Shown: positions 24,825 through 34,254 of the stretch, piece by piece
Layout: each line of letters begins with the position of its first letter
How positions within the stretch are numbered: the stretch's first letter is position 1
Source: JAVWMQ01 sp036637375
GTDB taxonomy: Bacteria > Bacillota > Clostridia > Peptostreptococcales > Anaerovoracaceae
Direction of reading: 5' to 3'
Length of the DNA: 64,000 bases
NCBI GenBank assembly: GCA_036637375.1
Contig: JAVWMQ010000002.1
Span: 22,618 to 86,617 of the forward strand
Notes under the pieces: generated by a model
The model's database searches: none
Seen by the model: the letters and a program-made list of their open reading frames with translations, nothing else
Told to the model about the DNA's origin: nothing
Program-made: the position numbers and the translations under genes

Positions 24825-26678
24825 CTACTCCCTATCTAAGTTAATAGAATACGTTCTACTCAACCCACTGCTTGACCTTGCCTTAATATATATTGTTTTA
24901 GTACTATTTGAAATATTTACATTTCCAGTACCTGTTACAATAGTTTCACTATTATTTGCCTCAGCTTTTACTTCTAACGAGTCAATGGAATTTGGAATAG
25001 TTAAACGATATGAATTATTATATCTATCAAATTTAGTATTCAAGCTATACCCTTCAACAGACAATGAATCCAAAAGATTATTATTATTTCCTGTTTCACC
25101 TGGTAATTTACAGTTAGAACTTGGCATATTCTTATAAACAGGAATATAAAAAACTAATGGGTAATCAGAGTTATTATTATAAGCTTTAGACAATAGTTTT
25201 CCTTCTGTTACACCAGCATATACCGCAGTACTGTATTCATGTTTTGCTACCATTCCCTCACCATTCATAACATTATATTTCTTTGTATATAATGTATTTT
25301 GATTTTTGTTTGTATAGTTATTTTTGAAATACATTGCACCACCTTGAATAGCCTTCGTTTTTGTATTCCAAGGTCTATTGTACGAAGTATCCCCATTGTC
25401 TCCACCTTTTGCGAACCAAAGGCCTCTTTCAATTGCTGTCCTTTTACCATCGTGATATGCTCCAATATTAAAGAAATTATAATATCCCTCATATCCTTTA
25501 TATTTACCTGAAATAAGTCCACTCGTCCCTTTATATCCTTGCTCTAAAAGTAACATAGAACCTACAACATTAGGATTTACTCCTGCGTTTCTAGAGGCTT
25601 CAAGTATTATATTTGCATATCCATCTGAATCCATAAAGGATCCTGTAACAGCGCCTCTAATTGTGTCTTTATTTTGAGAATTCTCATCAAACTCATGAGA
25701 TAAAAATTGGAATATGGCAGTATCATCCAAAAAATTCCTTGGATCAAGATGATATTTTATTACAGACTCATGGGCAGCTAACCACTTGCCGTCAAATAAA
25801 ACTGGTTTCTTTTTACCAAAGTCATACGCACCCTTCTCAAATGACCTCCATGTTTCTGGATTATAGCTTGCGACTAAGTTATTTCCTATTTCCTTTTCTT
25901 TTGAAACAACAGTACTAAAGTTCAAATTAGTATTATGTGCTTTAAATATCCATTTTGGGTGTTCCTTATGAAGTTCTCTTAGTTTTGATTTATAGCTTGA
26001 AGGAAACCCTTCCGCAACCAAGCTCTCCTCAAAATCGCCTGTTACCTCTGGCGGCTTTGGTGGATCTGGTTTTGGTGGATCTGGTTTTTCATCTTCACCA
26101 TCTATATATCCTAAATTTTCAACGTATTTTGAGAAAACATATGCTGTCTTGTTATTTATTTTAATCATGTACCATTTTTCTTCTCCAACCTTTTTATAGC
26201 CATAAAGGTTTAATGTCTTACCTTTTGTTAGAGATGATATTTTCTTATATGTAGTTCCTGGTCCTGACCTTACATTTATTCCCTCAGTAGTTTTACCTTT
26301 CTTTAACTGTTTGTAAATAAAAGTTTTAACATTGGATTCAGGCTTTTCCTCAACATTAGATGAAGTTCCAGTTATTTTTATATATTTACTCAAAACATAT
26401 CCATATTTTTCATTTACCTTAGTCTTATACCACTTTTCATTCTTGTATAATTTATACCCAAAAACAACTACACTGCTACCTTTTTTTATACTACCTATTT
26501 TTTCAAAGTCAATGCCGGCATCTTTACGAAAGTTAACAGTTTCTAGTGCCTTACCTTTTTTGTCTGGTTTGTAATCAATATAATTGCTAGCGTATACAAT
26601 ATCAGTATTTATTACTGAAAAAAACATAGATATAATTAACATTGTTGTCAAGATTATTGAAAACCTTGTGTTTTTCAT
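24825..26678 (-). CDS. Secreted SH3b-glucosaminidase autolysin with cadherin-like C-terminus
   Basis: The 617-residue protein has a signal peptide (1-30), two bacterial SH3 domains (about 44-103 and 128-187; the second contains GINVRSGPGTTYKKI), a Pro-Lys linker around 198-212, a glucosaminidase-like region (about 218-500) with MLLLEQGYKGTSGLIS and YYNFFNIGAYHDG, and a C-terminal beta-sandwich (537-617) ending KTIYIKARSSSGLSRTYSINL, typical of cadherin-like domains in clostridial wall proteins. It should bind peptidoglycan through SH3b and cut it outside the cell. A promoter lies at 26716-26744 and AGGAGGAG precedes the ATG. It is the first gene of a two-gene unit. Confidence 0.85.
   Translation of the reverse strand: MKNTRFSIILTTMLIISMFFSVINTDIVYASNYIDYKPDKKGKALETVNFRKDAGIDFEKIGSIKKGSSVVVFGYKLYKNEKWYKTKVNEKYGYVLSKYIKITGTSSNVEEKPESNVKTFIYKQLKKGKTTEGINVRSGPGTTYKKISSLTKGKTLNLYGYKKVGEEKWYMIKINNKTAYVFSKYVENLGYIDGEDEKPDPPKPDPPKPPEVTGDFEESLVAEGFPSSYKSKLRELHKEHPKWIFKAHNTNLNFSTVVSKEKEIGNNLVASYNPETWRSFEKGAYDFGKKKPVLFDGKWLAAHESVIKYHLDPRNFLDDTAIFQFLSHEFDENSQNKDTIRGAVTGSFMDSDGYANIILEASRNAGVNPNVVGSMLLLEQGYKGTSGLISGKYKGYEGYYNFFNIGAYHDGKRTAIERGLWFAKGGDNGDTSYNRPWNTKTKAIQGGAMYFKNNYTNKNQNTLYTKKYNVMNGEGMVAKHEYSTAVYAGVTEGKLLSKAYNNNSDYPLVFYIPVYKNMPSSNCKLPGETGNNNNLLDSLSVEGYSLNTKFDRYNNSYRLTIPNSIDSLEVKAEANNSETIVTGTGNVNISNSTKTIYIKARSSSGLSRTYSINLDRE
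26047..26092 (-). repeat. Short tandem repeat encoding the Pro-Asp linker
   Basis: Plus-strand units GGTGGATCTGGTTTT and GGCGGCTTT repeat in tandem and encode the Lys-Pro-Asp-Pro-Pro linker between the SH3b and glucosaminidase domains. Confidence 0.55.
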
Positions 26679-26715
26679 CCTAAACTCCTCCTAGTGATTT
26701 TTGTTATATTTGTTA

Positions 26716-26744
26716 AGTTTATATTAGTTAAAAAAGATTGTCAA
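26716..26744 (-). promoter_or_regulatory. Promoter of the autolysin unit
   Basis: Minus-strand TTGACA (26739-26744), 17-base spacer, TAAACT (26716-26721), 37 bases upstream of the ATG at 26678. Confidence 0.65.
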
Positions 26745-26760
26745 ACTATAACAAAAAAAC

Positions 26761-28080
26761 TCACTTTAATCCCACAATTTTATATATAATATCTGGTTTC
26801 TGAGTTTTGCTTTCATCAAACACATATGCCTCTTCAATCATATTAATGGCATCCTCAATTTCTTCTCTACTTTTGTTTGAATATAACGTTGCAATTAGAG
26901 TATCTTCATCACAATCAATATAATCATTTACTTTTTTTGCAAGAACAACTCCCGCTGCCATATCAATTTTTTCTTCCTTGTATGAACGTCCTGCTCCTAG
27001 TAATTGTGAAGCAGCGCCAATAAGTTTACTGTTTATATGTTTAACATATTTACCCTTTGGCCCGTAAACCTTATATTCATACTTAGCACTTTCAAACAAG
27101 GAATAGTCATCAATAACATCTACATTTCCGCCTTGAGATTTTATCATTTCTTTTAATTTACACAAAGCTTTTTTGGTTTTTATCATTTCTCTTGCAACGT
27201 TTTCGCCTTCTTCAAGACTTTCAACTTTTCCAGAAATCAAGATCATAATGCTAGCTAAAACAATACTTAGCTTTGTTAAATCCTTATTCCCGTTGCCCTT
27301 TAAGACTTCAATTGCTTCTATTACCTCATTGCTATTTCCAATATTATAGCCCAATGGCTCATCCATATTTGTAATTACAGCAACAGTATTTTTGCCGGCT
27401 GCTTTTCCAATTTTAGTCATAATCTCCGCCAAATTTAAAGCTTCATCCTTTTCCTTCATAAAAGCTCCACTACCATATTTAACATCCAAAACTATAGCAT
27501 CACTTCCTGAAGCTAGCTTCTTGCTCATAATACTTGATGCTATTAGCCCCTTAGAATCAACTGTAGCAGTAACATCTCTTAGACTGTAAAGTAATTTATC
27601 TGCTGCTGCAATATTTGCAGATTGTCCAATAACTGAAATCCCAATATTTTGAACCTGTGAAACAAATTCTTCTGGCGTTAAGGTTACGTTAAACCCAGGT
27701 ATTGACTCTAGTTTATCAATTGTTCCACCTGTAAATCCTAAGCCTCTACCACTCATTTTTGCTATTTTAACACCTGCTGCTGCTGCTATTGGTGCAACAA
27801 TTAAGGTAGTCTTATCTCCAACACCACCCGTACTATGTTTGTCAACTTTAGTTCCATCTATCATTGATAGATTGATTACTTCTCCAGAGTTTTTCATTTC
27901 TTCAGTTAGATAAAAAACCTCTTGATCATTTAATCCCATATAGTAAATAGCCATCAAAAGTGCAGAAACTTGATAATCCGGAATCTTACCATTTATATAA
28001 TTTTTGATTACATAAGCAATTTCTTCCTTTGATAAAAAATTCCCATCTCTTTTTTTTGCAATAATCTGTACCATATTCAT
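26761..28080 (-). CDS. pdp: Pyrimidine-nucleoside phosphorylase
   Basis: The 439-residue protein has the family signature KHSTGGVGDKT at 81-91 and the SGRGLGFTGGTIDKLESIPGF block at 110-130, which bind phosphate and nucleoside. It splits thymidine, deoxyuridine or uridine to base and (deoxy)ribose 1-phosphate. The phosphopentomutase gene deoB lies 8 bases upstream, so both form a nucleoside salvage pair that feeds pentose phosphates into glycolysis. Length and the C-terminal alpha/beta domain are typical; distinguishing pdp from deoA type requires alignment. No convincing terminator hairpin follows. Confidence 0.93.
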   Translation of the reverse strand: MNMVQIIAKKRDGNFLSKEEIAYVIKNYINGKIPDYQVSALLMAIYYMGLNDQEVFYLTEEMKNSGEVINLSMIDGTKVDKHSTGGVGDKTTLIVAPIAAAAGVKIAKMSGRGLGFTGGTIDKLESIPGFNVTLTPEEFVSQVQNIGISVIGQSANIAAADKLLYSLRDVTATVDSKGLIASSIMSKKLASGSDAIVLDVKYGSGAFMKEKDEALNLAEIMTKIGKAAGKNTVAVITNMDEPLGYNIGNSNEVIEAIEVLKGNGNKDLTKLSIVLASIMILISGKVESLEEGENVAREMIKTKKALCKLKEMIKSQGGNVDVIDDYSLFESAKYEYKVYGPKGKYVKHINSKLIGAASQLLGAGRSYKEEKIDMAAGVVLAKKVNDYIDCDEDTLIATLYSNKSREEIEDAINMIEEAYVFDESKTQKPDIIYKIVGLK

Positions 28081-28088
28081 ATTTATAC

Positions 28089-29255
28089 CTACTTCTTAAT
28101 TGTACCCAAGAAACTTTCTCCAATATCTGTTTTTTCCACTCCAAGATACTCGGATATAGTTGCGCCAATATCCGCAAAAGTGTTTCTAGTATGAAGATTC
28201 ACATTTTGTTTTATATTATTTCCGTATACCACAATTGGAATATATTCTCTTGTGTGGTCATATCCTCTAAAGGTCGGATCATTACCATGGTCTGCGCAAA
28301 GCATCAAAACATCATCAGGCTTCAATGATTTAATAATATCTGTTAAACCATTATCAAATTCTTCTAAAGCCTGTCCATATCCATAGCTATCTCTTCGATG
28401 TCCATATTTTGAATCAAAGTCCACTAAATTAGTAAAAATTAAACCTTCGAAGTCTTCTTCCATTGCCTCAATAGTTTTTTTGACTCCATCATTATTGTCG
28501 TCCGTATGAACCCATTTCGAAATTCCACATCCATTAAAAATATCTCTTATTTTACCAACTGCATATACTGTTTTTTCTGCTTTTTTGATATTATCCAAAA
28601 TAGTTTCTTTTGGTGGAGATACAGCATAATCATGTCTATCGCTTGTTCGTTCACGTTTACCATTAACTATTTTATATGGTCTTGCTATCACTCTTCCACA
28701 TGCCCACTTACCAACCAGAAGTTCTCTTGCAATTTGACAAATCTCATATAAACGTTCAAGAGGAACAACATCAACATTTGCAGCTATTTGAAATACACTG
28801 TCTGCTGATGTATATACTATTGGTTTACCTGTTTCTTCATGAATAGCACCAAGTTCTTCTATTATAACAGTTCCTGATGCTGGATAATTTCCAAGCACCT
28901 TACAGCCTATTTTTTCTTCAAAGATTTCTATAAATTCTTTTGGGAACCCGTCAGGATAAGTCTTGAATGGATTTTCAGTTAATATTCCTGCTATTTCATA
29001 GTGTCCAGTAATAGTATCCTTTCCTTTTGACATTTCCATAATTCTACCAAAGGCACCTTTTGGTTCTTTTACTTGTCCACATGAAACCCCATCAATATTG
29101 CAAAATCCTATTTCTTTTAAATTTGAAATCTTTATATTAGGGTTAGCGTTCAAAATAGATCCAAAAGTATTAGCACCAACATCGTTAAAATCTTTTGCAT
29201 CTGGAGATGCTCCTATACCAAGACTATCCATAACTATTAATATTACTCTTTTCAT
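28089..29255 (-). CDS. deoB: Phosphopentomutase
   Basis: The 388-residue protein begins KRVILIVMDSLGIGASPDA, with the metal-ligand aspartate at residue 9 and DSLGIG at 9-14, and contains DTITGHYEIAG, the NFVDFDSKYGHRRD-like block (NLVDFDSKYGHRRD) and CADHGNDPTFRGYDHTREYIP, all hallmarks of prokaryotic DeoB in the alkaline-phosphatase superfamily. It converts (deoxy)ribose 1-phosphate to 5-phosphate. Located directly before pdp. An AGGAGGTTTTAAGG ribosome site precedes the ATG. Confidence 0.97.
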   Translation of the reverse strand: MKRVILIVMDSLGIGASPDAKDFNDVGANTFGSILNANPNIKISNLKEIGFCNIDGVSCGQVKEPKGAFGRIMEMSKGKDTITGHYEIAGILTENPFKTYPDGFPKEFIEIFEEKIGCKVLGNYPASGTVIIEELGAIHEETGKPIVYTSADSVFQIAANVDVVPLERLYEICQIARELLVGKWACGRVIARPYKIVNGKRERTSDRHDYAVSPPKETILDNIKKAEKTVYAVGKIRDIFNGCGISKWVHTDDNNDGVKKTIEAMEEDFEGLIFTNLVDFDSKYGHRRDSYGYGQALEEFDNGLTDIIKSLKPDDVLMLCADHGNDPTFRGYDHTREYIPIVVYGNNIKQNVNLHTRNTFADIGATISEYLGVEKTDIGESFLGTIKK

Positions 29256-29267
29256 CCTTAAAACCTC

Positions 29268-29963
29268 CTATCTTAATTTAACAGGCTTGCAATCAAGTCT
29301 ATCCAGAGAAATTAGTTTATATGAAACACCATTATATATATAATCGTTGTTTTCTTTTTTTGCATTTTCACCATGTAGATGTCCAAACACTACTTGCTTG
29401 ATACCTTCAGCTTCAAACAACTTTGTAAAATCCGATGGCTGTTTTTTATCATTTGTAGGTGGATAATGGAGAACTCCTATTATATCTGTTGATCCATCTT
29501 TCTTCGCCATATCAATTGACATCTTTAACCTTAAAATCTCTCTCTTATAAATCTTCAAATCGTTTTCTGTAAAGTCATCATTACCAGGGCAGTTCCACCC
29601 TCTGGTGCCACAAATGCTTATATCTCCAACTTTGATAGTGTTATTATGCAAAAACTGTATATTGTCAAATAAGCCATTAAGCTTACCAATTCCTGCCCAC
29701 CACAGATCGTGATTTCCTTTTGAAATGATTTTTTTACCTGGTAATGAAGAAATAAATTGCAAATCAGCTATTGCTTCATCAAGCTTAAGTCCCCACGATA
29801 TATCTCCTGCTATTATTACCGTATCATCTTCTTTTATAATTTTTTTCCAATTTTCCTCTAGCTTTTCTACATGATTAATCCATGAACCTCCATAAATATC
29901 CATTGGTTTATCTACTCTTTCATCAAGAGATAAATGTAAATCAGCTATTGCATATATCGCCAT
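29268..29963 (-). CDS. Metallophosphoesterase
   Basis: From the ATG at 29963, preceded by GAGGA, the protein has 231 residues. Calcineurin-like motifs appear in order: DLH (8-10), GDISWG, GNHDLWW and GHLHGE, with H in VLHYPP as a further ligand. These build a dinuclear metal site that hydrolyses phosphoesters. The family (YkuE/YfcE-like, DUF-type) substrate is unknown. The start is 2 bases after the rmuC stop and the gene ends 12 bases before deoB. Confidence 0.9.
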   Translation of the reverse strand: MAIYAIADLHLSLDERVDKPMDIYGGSWINHVEKLEENWKKIIKEDDTVIIAGDISWGLKLDEAIADLQFISSLPGKKIISKGNHDLWWAGIGKLNGLFDNIQFLHNNTIKVGDISICGTRGWNCPGNDDFTENDLKIYKREILRLKMSIDMAKKDGSTDIIGVLHYPPTNDKKQPSDFTKLFEAEGIKQVVFGHLHGENAKKENNDYIYNGVSYKLISLDRLDCKPVKLR

Positions 29964-29964
29964 A

Positions 29965-30930
29965 CTATTCCTCTTCAAAATTCACTTGTGGTGCGCCCTC
30001 AATCTTAGATACACCATTTAACTTCTTGTTAATACTTCTAGTCCTTACTCCTACTAATTTATCTAACTCTGCACTTGTTTGGTTTAATCTAGTTTGAATA
30101 GTTTCAAGTACATTTTCAAATTTTTCAAATTCATGCTTTACAGAAGCTAAAGTATTCCAAACCTCACTTGTATTATTTTTAATAGCTAAAGTTTTAAATC
30201 CCATCTGAATGCTATTTAATAAAGCCGCCATTGTTGTTGGTCCTGCAATATTTACTTTATACTCTCTTTGTAACTTCTCAACCAGACCTCTTTTAATAAC
30301 TTCTGCATAAAGTCCTTCAAAAGGAAGAAACATAATAGCAAAATCCGTCGTAAAGGGTGGTTCTACATATTTGTCATGTATATCCTTTGCTGCTTTTTTG
30401 ATAGCGTTATCAAGGCTTTTGCCTGCAAACAAAACATCCTCACGATTTCCACCTTCATAGGCATCTATTAGCGTTGCATAAATATCTGCTGGAAATTTTG
30501 CATCTATTGGCAAATAAACTGGTATGTTTTCATCCCCTGGAAGTTTAACTGCAAATTCAACACGCTCATTTCCATATGATTTAGTTTTTATATTCTCCTC
30601 ATACTGTTCCTTGCTTAGAATTTCATCTAAAATTGCTCCTAACTGAACTTCGCCAAGTATACCTCTAGTCTTTACATTAGAAAGGATTTTTTGAAGGTCA
30701 TTGACCCCTAACGCCAAATTCTTCATTTCACCAAGCCCAGTTGAAACTTGTTCTAATTGAGCATCCATTGTTTTCCTTAAATTTTCTAATTTCTGCTCAT
30801 TTTCCATTCCAATATGTACAATCTGTCTACTCGTCTCTTTTCTATTTGTCATTAATAGTACAATAATAATAACCATTAGGACTATAATCAGTCCCATAAA
30901 AATCCAAATCATTTTGTTTACGTCTAACAT
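29965..30930 (-). CDS. rmuC: RmuC-family DNA recombination protein
   Basis: The 321-residue protein has an N-terminal membrane helix (about 7-27), a short coiled-coil (40-70) and the RmuC nuclease-like domain (LSNVKTRGILGEVQLGAILDEILSKEQYEEN, then VYLPIDAKFPADIYATL and FAIMFLPFEGLYAEV). RmuC limits recombination at inverted repeats in E. coli; its domain belongs to the PD-(D/E)XK fold. This is a short version with a reduced coiled-coil. It overlaps coaB by 7 bases. Confidence 0.9.
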   Translation of the reverse strand: MLDVNKMIWIFMGLIIVLMVIIIVLLMTNRKETSRQIVHIGMENEQKLENLRKTMDAQLEQVSTGLGEMKNLALGVNDLQKILSNVKTRGILGEVQLGAILDEILSKEQYEENIKTKSYGNERVEFAVKLPGDENIPVYLPIDAKFPADIYATLIDAYEGGNREDVLFAGKSLDNAIKKAAKDIHDKYVEPPFTTDFAIMFLPFEGLYAEVIKRGLVEKLQREYKVNIAGPTTMAALLNSIQMGFKTLAIKNNTSEVWNTLASVKHEFEKFENVLETIQTRLNQTSAELDKLVGVRTRSINKKLNGVSKIEGAPQVNFEEE

Positions 30931-31679
30931 TCTTTCTCCTGTAAATTGTCGTTTACTATTTTTACAACAGCATTTGCATCTTCTAGATTAATGTTTGTAT
31001 ATCCATCTTTTGAAACAAGATATCTAGTCATTAAGCCATTTCTCAAGTCTGCCAAATCATTTGCCATTATATAATCAACTGAATTCTTAACACAAAGTTT
31101 TTGAGCAACAGAAATAAGCTCGTCTTTAGAAACATTTTCTAGAAGTTTACACCCAATAATCAGTGTATCTGGGAACCACTCTCTCAAGTTTTTTATAATT
31201 TTTGGTGTCAATGCCAATTTAACAGTTAAATCACTTTGGTAACTACTTATTTTTGAACTATTATCAATTTTACATTTTGGGTTAACTAGAATATCATAAA
31301 TATCCTGTGGAGAATCAATTTCTTCAATATTCCCAAATATTTCTTCCGCTAAATCCTCCATCAAAAATGTAAAGTCTGCTTTATAATCTCCAACTGCGGC
31401 TGCATGAATTAAAGCATCATAACTATTAATTTGACTTTCTTCTTTTATTTCATATAGCATATCATCGGTAGTTTCAACTGGTACTATTTTTAACTTAGGA
31501 TCATCTTTTAATTTATGTGTAGAAACACCCCTATTTAAAATCAGGCACACTTCATACCCATTATCCAAAAATTCATTTGCAAGTGCGATTGAAAAACTTC
31601 CTGTTGACATATTAGTTATTTTCATCACTTCATCAATATACTCATTTGTCGGACCGCCAGTAATTAATATTCTTTTCAT
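30924..31679 (-). CDS. coaB: Stand-alone phosphopantothenate-cysteine ligase
   Basis: From the ATG at 31679, with AGGAG eight bases upstream, the protein has 251 residues. The N-terminus RILITGGPTNEYIDEVMKITN and the DALIHAAAVGDYKAD block match the CoaB (PPC synthetase) half of Dfp. It joins cysteine to 4'-phosphopantothenate in coenzyme A synthesis. It is separate from CoaC (decarboxylase), the arrangement found in several Firmicutes; no CoaC is in the window. An open frame extends 14 codons upstream into the preceding gene but has no ribosome site. Lower similarity in the second half leaves room for a divergent member. Confidence 0.8.
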   Translation of the reverse strand: MKRILITGGPTNEYIDEVMKITNMSTGSFSIALANEFLDNGYEVCLILNRGVSTHKLKDDPKLKIVPVETTDDMLYEIKEESQINSYDALIHAAAVGDYKADFTFLMEDLAEEIFGNIEEIDSPQDIYDILVNPKCKIDNSSKISSYQSDLTVKLALTPKIIKNLREWFPDTLIIGCKLLENVSKDELISVAQKLCVKNSVDYIMANDLADLRNGLMTRYLVSKDGYTNINLEDANAVVKIVNDNLQEKEC

Positions 31680-31690
31680 TTTATTTTCTC

Positions 31691-32119
31691 CTATCTTATT
31701 ATTTTCGTTATTTTTTCCCAAGCCAATTTCATTCCCATATTATTTTTTCCTACTTCAGCCATAAGTTTTTTTAGTTCATCAACAGATACACTTTCTTTAT
31801 TGTCTTTTCTAATAAAAAATTCTTGTACATTTATTTGTGCAGTGCAAAGTGCATAAAACAATGTTACAATTTCTCCAAGCAAATCTCTAATAACTATTGC
31901 CTCTTCATCATTACTATCAACCTCAATGTGTTCTGGACTAATTAGCAACACCTTTTCTTGACAGTTCTCTAGTTCATTAATAATCTCTTGATAATTTTTC
32001 TTCATAAATAGACCACTAAAACTAGACTGTTTTCGAATTTTTTTTGAAATCACTCTATATTTGCCAAAAATATCTTCGTCAAATAAATTTATGTATTTGA
32101 CTAATGTTCTTCTCCCCAT
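31691..32119 (-). CDS. Uncharacterised protein between tcdA and coaB
   Basis: I do not recognise this 142-residue protein. It is soluble, mixed in charge with a basic N-terminus (KYRVISKKIRKQ) and a helical C-terminal half; no cysteines form a motif, no signal peptide and no membrane helix is apparent. AAAGGA precedes the ATG at 32119, which lies inside the end of tcdA (19-base overlap). The coaB start follows 11 bases later. Coding status rests on the ribosome site, the overlap pattern and normal codon use. A protein-binding or regulatory role cannot be excluded. Confidence 0.65.
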   Translation of the reverse strand: MGRRTLVKYINLFDEDIFGKYRVISKKIRKQSSFSGLFMKKNYQEIINELENCQEKVLLISPEHIEVDSNDEEAIVIRDLLGEIVTLFYALCTAQINVQEFFIRKDNKESVSVDELKKLMAEVGKNNMGMKLAWEKITKIIR

Positions 32120-32793
32120 TTTATTACATCCTTTACAACTTCACTTGCGATAATTAACCCTCCCACCGATGGAACAAATGATATACTTCCAGGCGGAGAA
32201 ATGTTTTTTACTGGATCTTCAGTAGAATAAACAACCTTTACGTTTTTAATATCCCGTTTTTTTAGTTCTTTTCTCATGACTTTTGCCAATGGGCAAATTT
32301 TTGTTTTACTAATATCGTCTACCTGTAACATTAACGGATTCATCTTATTTCCAGTTCCCATGGATGAAATTACCATAACATTTGCAGCTTTTGCCTTTGC
32401 TATAATTTCAAGTTTTGCTGTAACAGTATCCACTGCATCAACAACATAGTCGTATTTGGTAAAATCAATCTCATCACTATTCTCTGGTAAAAAAAACATA
32501 TCCTTGCATTCGACTTTAATACTCTCATCTATATCACTAATTCGTTCTTTGAAAGCTAATGTTTTAGATTTACCAATTGTATTTTTTGTGGCAATTATTT
32601 GTCTATTAATATTCGTTTCATCAACAGTATCCCCATCAACTAAATCTATTTCTCCAATTCCAGCACGAGCCAAGGCTTCTACAACATATCCACCAACGCC
32701 ACCAACACCAAATACAATCACTTTTGTATTTTTTAGAATATCAATATTTTCCTCGCCAATTAATCTAGCTGTTCTAGTATGTATAATCTTCAT
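32101..32793 (-). CDS. tcdA: tRNA threonylcarbamoyladenosine dehydratase (ThiF/E1-like)
   Basis: The 230-residue protein has the E1-like ATP site GVGGVGG at 29-35 and the arginine block NINRQ at 61-65 that belong to the ThiF/MoeB/HesA fold; TcdA cyclises t6A to ct6A at position 37 of ANN-decoding tRNAs using ATP. The block SMGTGNKMNPLMLQVDDISKTKICPLAKVMR is characteristic of TcdA rather than MoeB or ThiF. It overlaps the end of recX by 20 bases. Confidence 0.92.
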   Translation of the reverse strand: MKIIHTRTARLIGEENIDILKNTKVIVFGVGGVGGYVVEALARAGIGEIDLVDGDTVDETNINRQIIATKNTIGKSKTLAFKERISDIDESIKVECKDMFFLPENSDEIDFTKYDYVVDAVDTVTAKLEIIAKAKAANVMVISSMGTGNKMNPLMLQVDDISKTKICPLAKVMRKELKKRDIKNVKVVYSTEDPVKNISPPGSISFVPSVGGLIIASEVVKDVIKWGEEH

Positions 32794-33262
32794 TTTTAAT
32801 CTCTTTCATATATTCCCCAACTATTTCATAAATCAAGTCAGACTTAAAACCTAATGAGTTTAGTCTTCTTCCTAGTTTACTTATAGTCTTTTTATCAATC
32901 AAATCAACCCTATTCATAGTTTTGGCTGCTTCATCATAAGCAACTTGTTTTTCTATTTCACGTAGATCTCTACCATTTTCATCTTCAAAAGTATAGCAAC
33001 CCTGACTTAACACCTCACCTTCAATACCTTTTTGATATAATTCTTGTTTAATTTTTGTCATACCTTTACCTTTACTAAAGGCATATCTAAGATATTCACA
33101 CGTATATGAAACATCATCTAAGTATTTCTTTAATTTTAATGAATCAATTTCACTTAAAATTTCATCTTGGCTATAGCCTTTGCCCTTTAAATGTTCCTTC
33201 ATCTCTTTTATCGTTCGACTTCTGCTTGCAAGATATCGTATTGCCACCTCATTAATATCCAT
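32774..33262 (-). CDS. recX: RecX-family recombination regulator
   Basis: This 162-residue helical protein has RecX-type three-helix repeats: RYLASRSRTIKEMKEHLKGKGY followed by YLDDVSYTCEYLRYAFSKGKG and IKQELYQKGIEGEVL. RecX binds RecA filaments and restrains recombination; recA itself is not in this window. It is short but within the range of RecX. GGGAG precedes the ATG. It begins a long minus-strand run ending with pdp at 26761. Confidence 0.85.
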   Translation of the reverse strand: MDINEVAIRYLASRSRTIKEMKEHLKGKGYSQDEILSEIDSLKLKKYLDDVSYTCEYLRYAFSKGKGMTKIKQELYQKGIEGEVLSQGCYTFEDENGRDLREIEKQVAYDEAAKTMNRVDLIDKKTISKLGRRLNSLGFKSDLIYEIVGEYMKEIKNEDYTY

Positions 33263-33348
33263 ATTTTTCTCCCTATTTAATGTAAATGACCATTTCTCCT
33301 AACTAATTATTAAAAATTAAATGGACACTTTTATGTATAATAACAAAC

Positions 33349-34254
33349 TCAATTAATATTTGTTTTTTTTAAATTAATACCAATTACACCCACTAAGACC
33401 ATTATTGTGCATATAATTTGATATGTATAAAAAGGTTCATTTAACATAATAACACCCAGCGATATTGAAATTGCAGTTGACAAATTACCAAATATTGAAC
33501 TTTGCACTGCTTTAAGTTTACTATACATATATCCTGCAATTGTGTTAGTAATTAATATACAAAATACTCCTAAGTATATTGTTGCAAACAAAAATGTAGG
33601 ATCTTTAATAGGTTTAAAATATTCACCAATATTGTTATTTATAATTCCTAAAATAATAGTTATTACATTAAATACTATAAATCCTATAATAACAGTCATT
33701 GATGACATTTCAAACGGTCTAAAAACACCTCTATACTTTCTCATCAGTACATTATTTACTGCCATACTTAAAGCTGAAATTATTAGAATAATAAAACCAA
33801 AAATATTAACCTCGATTCCTGTTGCTCCTTTAATAATCATAACAAGCAAAGCAAAGACTGTCAGAATAGCAAAAAAGTTTTGCGCTTTTGTGGTCTTTTC
33901 ATTCAAATAAAATGATGCAATTACTTGAACCATTATAGGTATTGTCGCAAAAATTATAGAACACTCTATTGAAGTTGCAATTACTAAGCCTATAGTTTGT
34001 AGCAACATAAAACCTATATATGTTGCACCAATCACTAACAGCGGCAATTTGTGTGCATACATTTCTATCTTTTTATTTTTGTTACAAATTAAAATAATTA
34101 TAACTGCCAAGAATGCAAAGTTAAATCTATATGTCAAAATTTGTATAGCTGTCCCAGATGTTACACAAAGCTTAATAGCATAAAAAGAAAACCCAATTAA
34201 AGTCGCAAATATCATACCTGCTAAATATGGTCTTATATTATACTCCTTATGCAT
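33349..34254 (-). CDS. EamA family transporter
   Basis: The 301-residue protein has ten hydrophobic segments in two EamA repeats, the second beginning IFGFIILIISALSMAVNNVLMRKYRG. It is a member of the drug/metabolite transporter superfamily; substrate is unknown and may be an amino acid or metabolite. The ATG overlaps the end of the phosphopantetheinyl transferase gene by 22 bases and AGAGGTGA lies just upstream, indicating coupled translation. No clear terminator follows. Confidence 0.88.
   Translation of the reverse strand: MHKEYNIRPYLAGMIFATLIGFSFYAIKLCVTSGTAIQILTYRFNFAFLAVIIILICNKNKKIEMYAHKLPLLVIGATYIGFMLLQTIGLVIATSIECSIIFATIPIMVQVIASFYLNEKTTKAQNFFAILTVFALLVMIIKGATGIEVNIFGFIILIISALSMAVNNVLMRKYRGVFRPFEMSSMTVIIGFIVFNVITIILGIINNNIGEYFKPIKDPTFLFATIYLGVFCILITNTIAGYMYSKLKAVQSSIFGNLSTAISISLGVIMLNEPFYTYQIICTIMVLVGVIGINLKKTNIN

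Noticed and set aside
33263..33348. Short AATGGTCATT palindrome upstream of recX as an operator.
   Set aside because: It is short, AT-rich and single; no second copy or clear promoter supports it.
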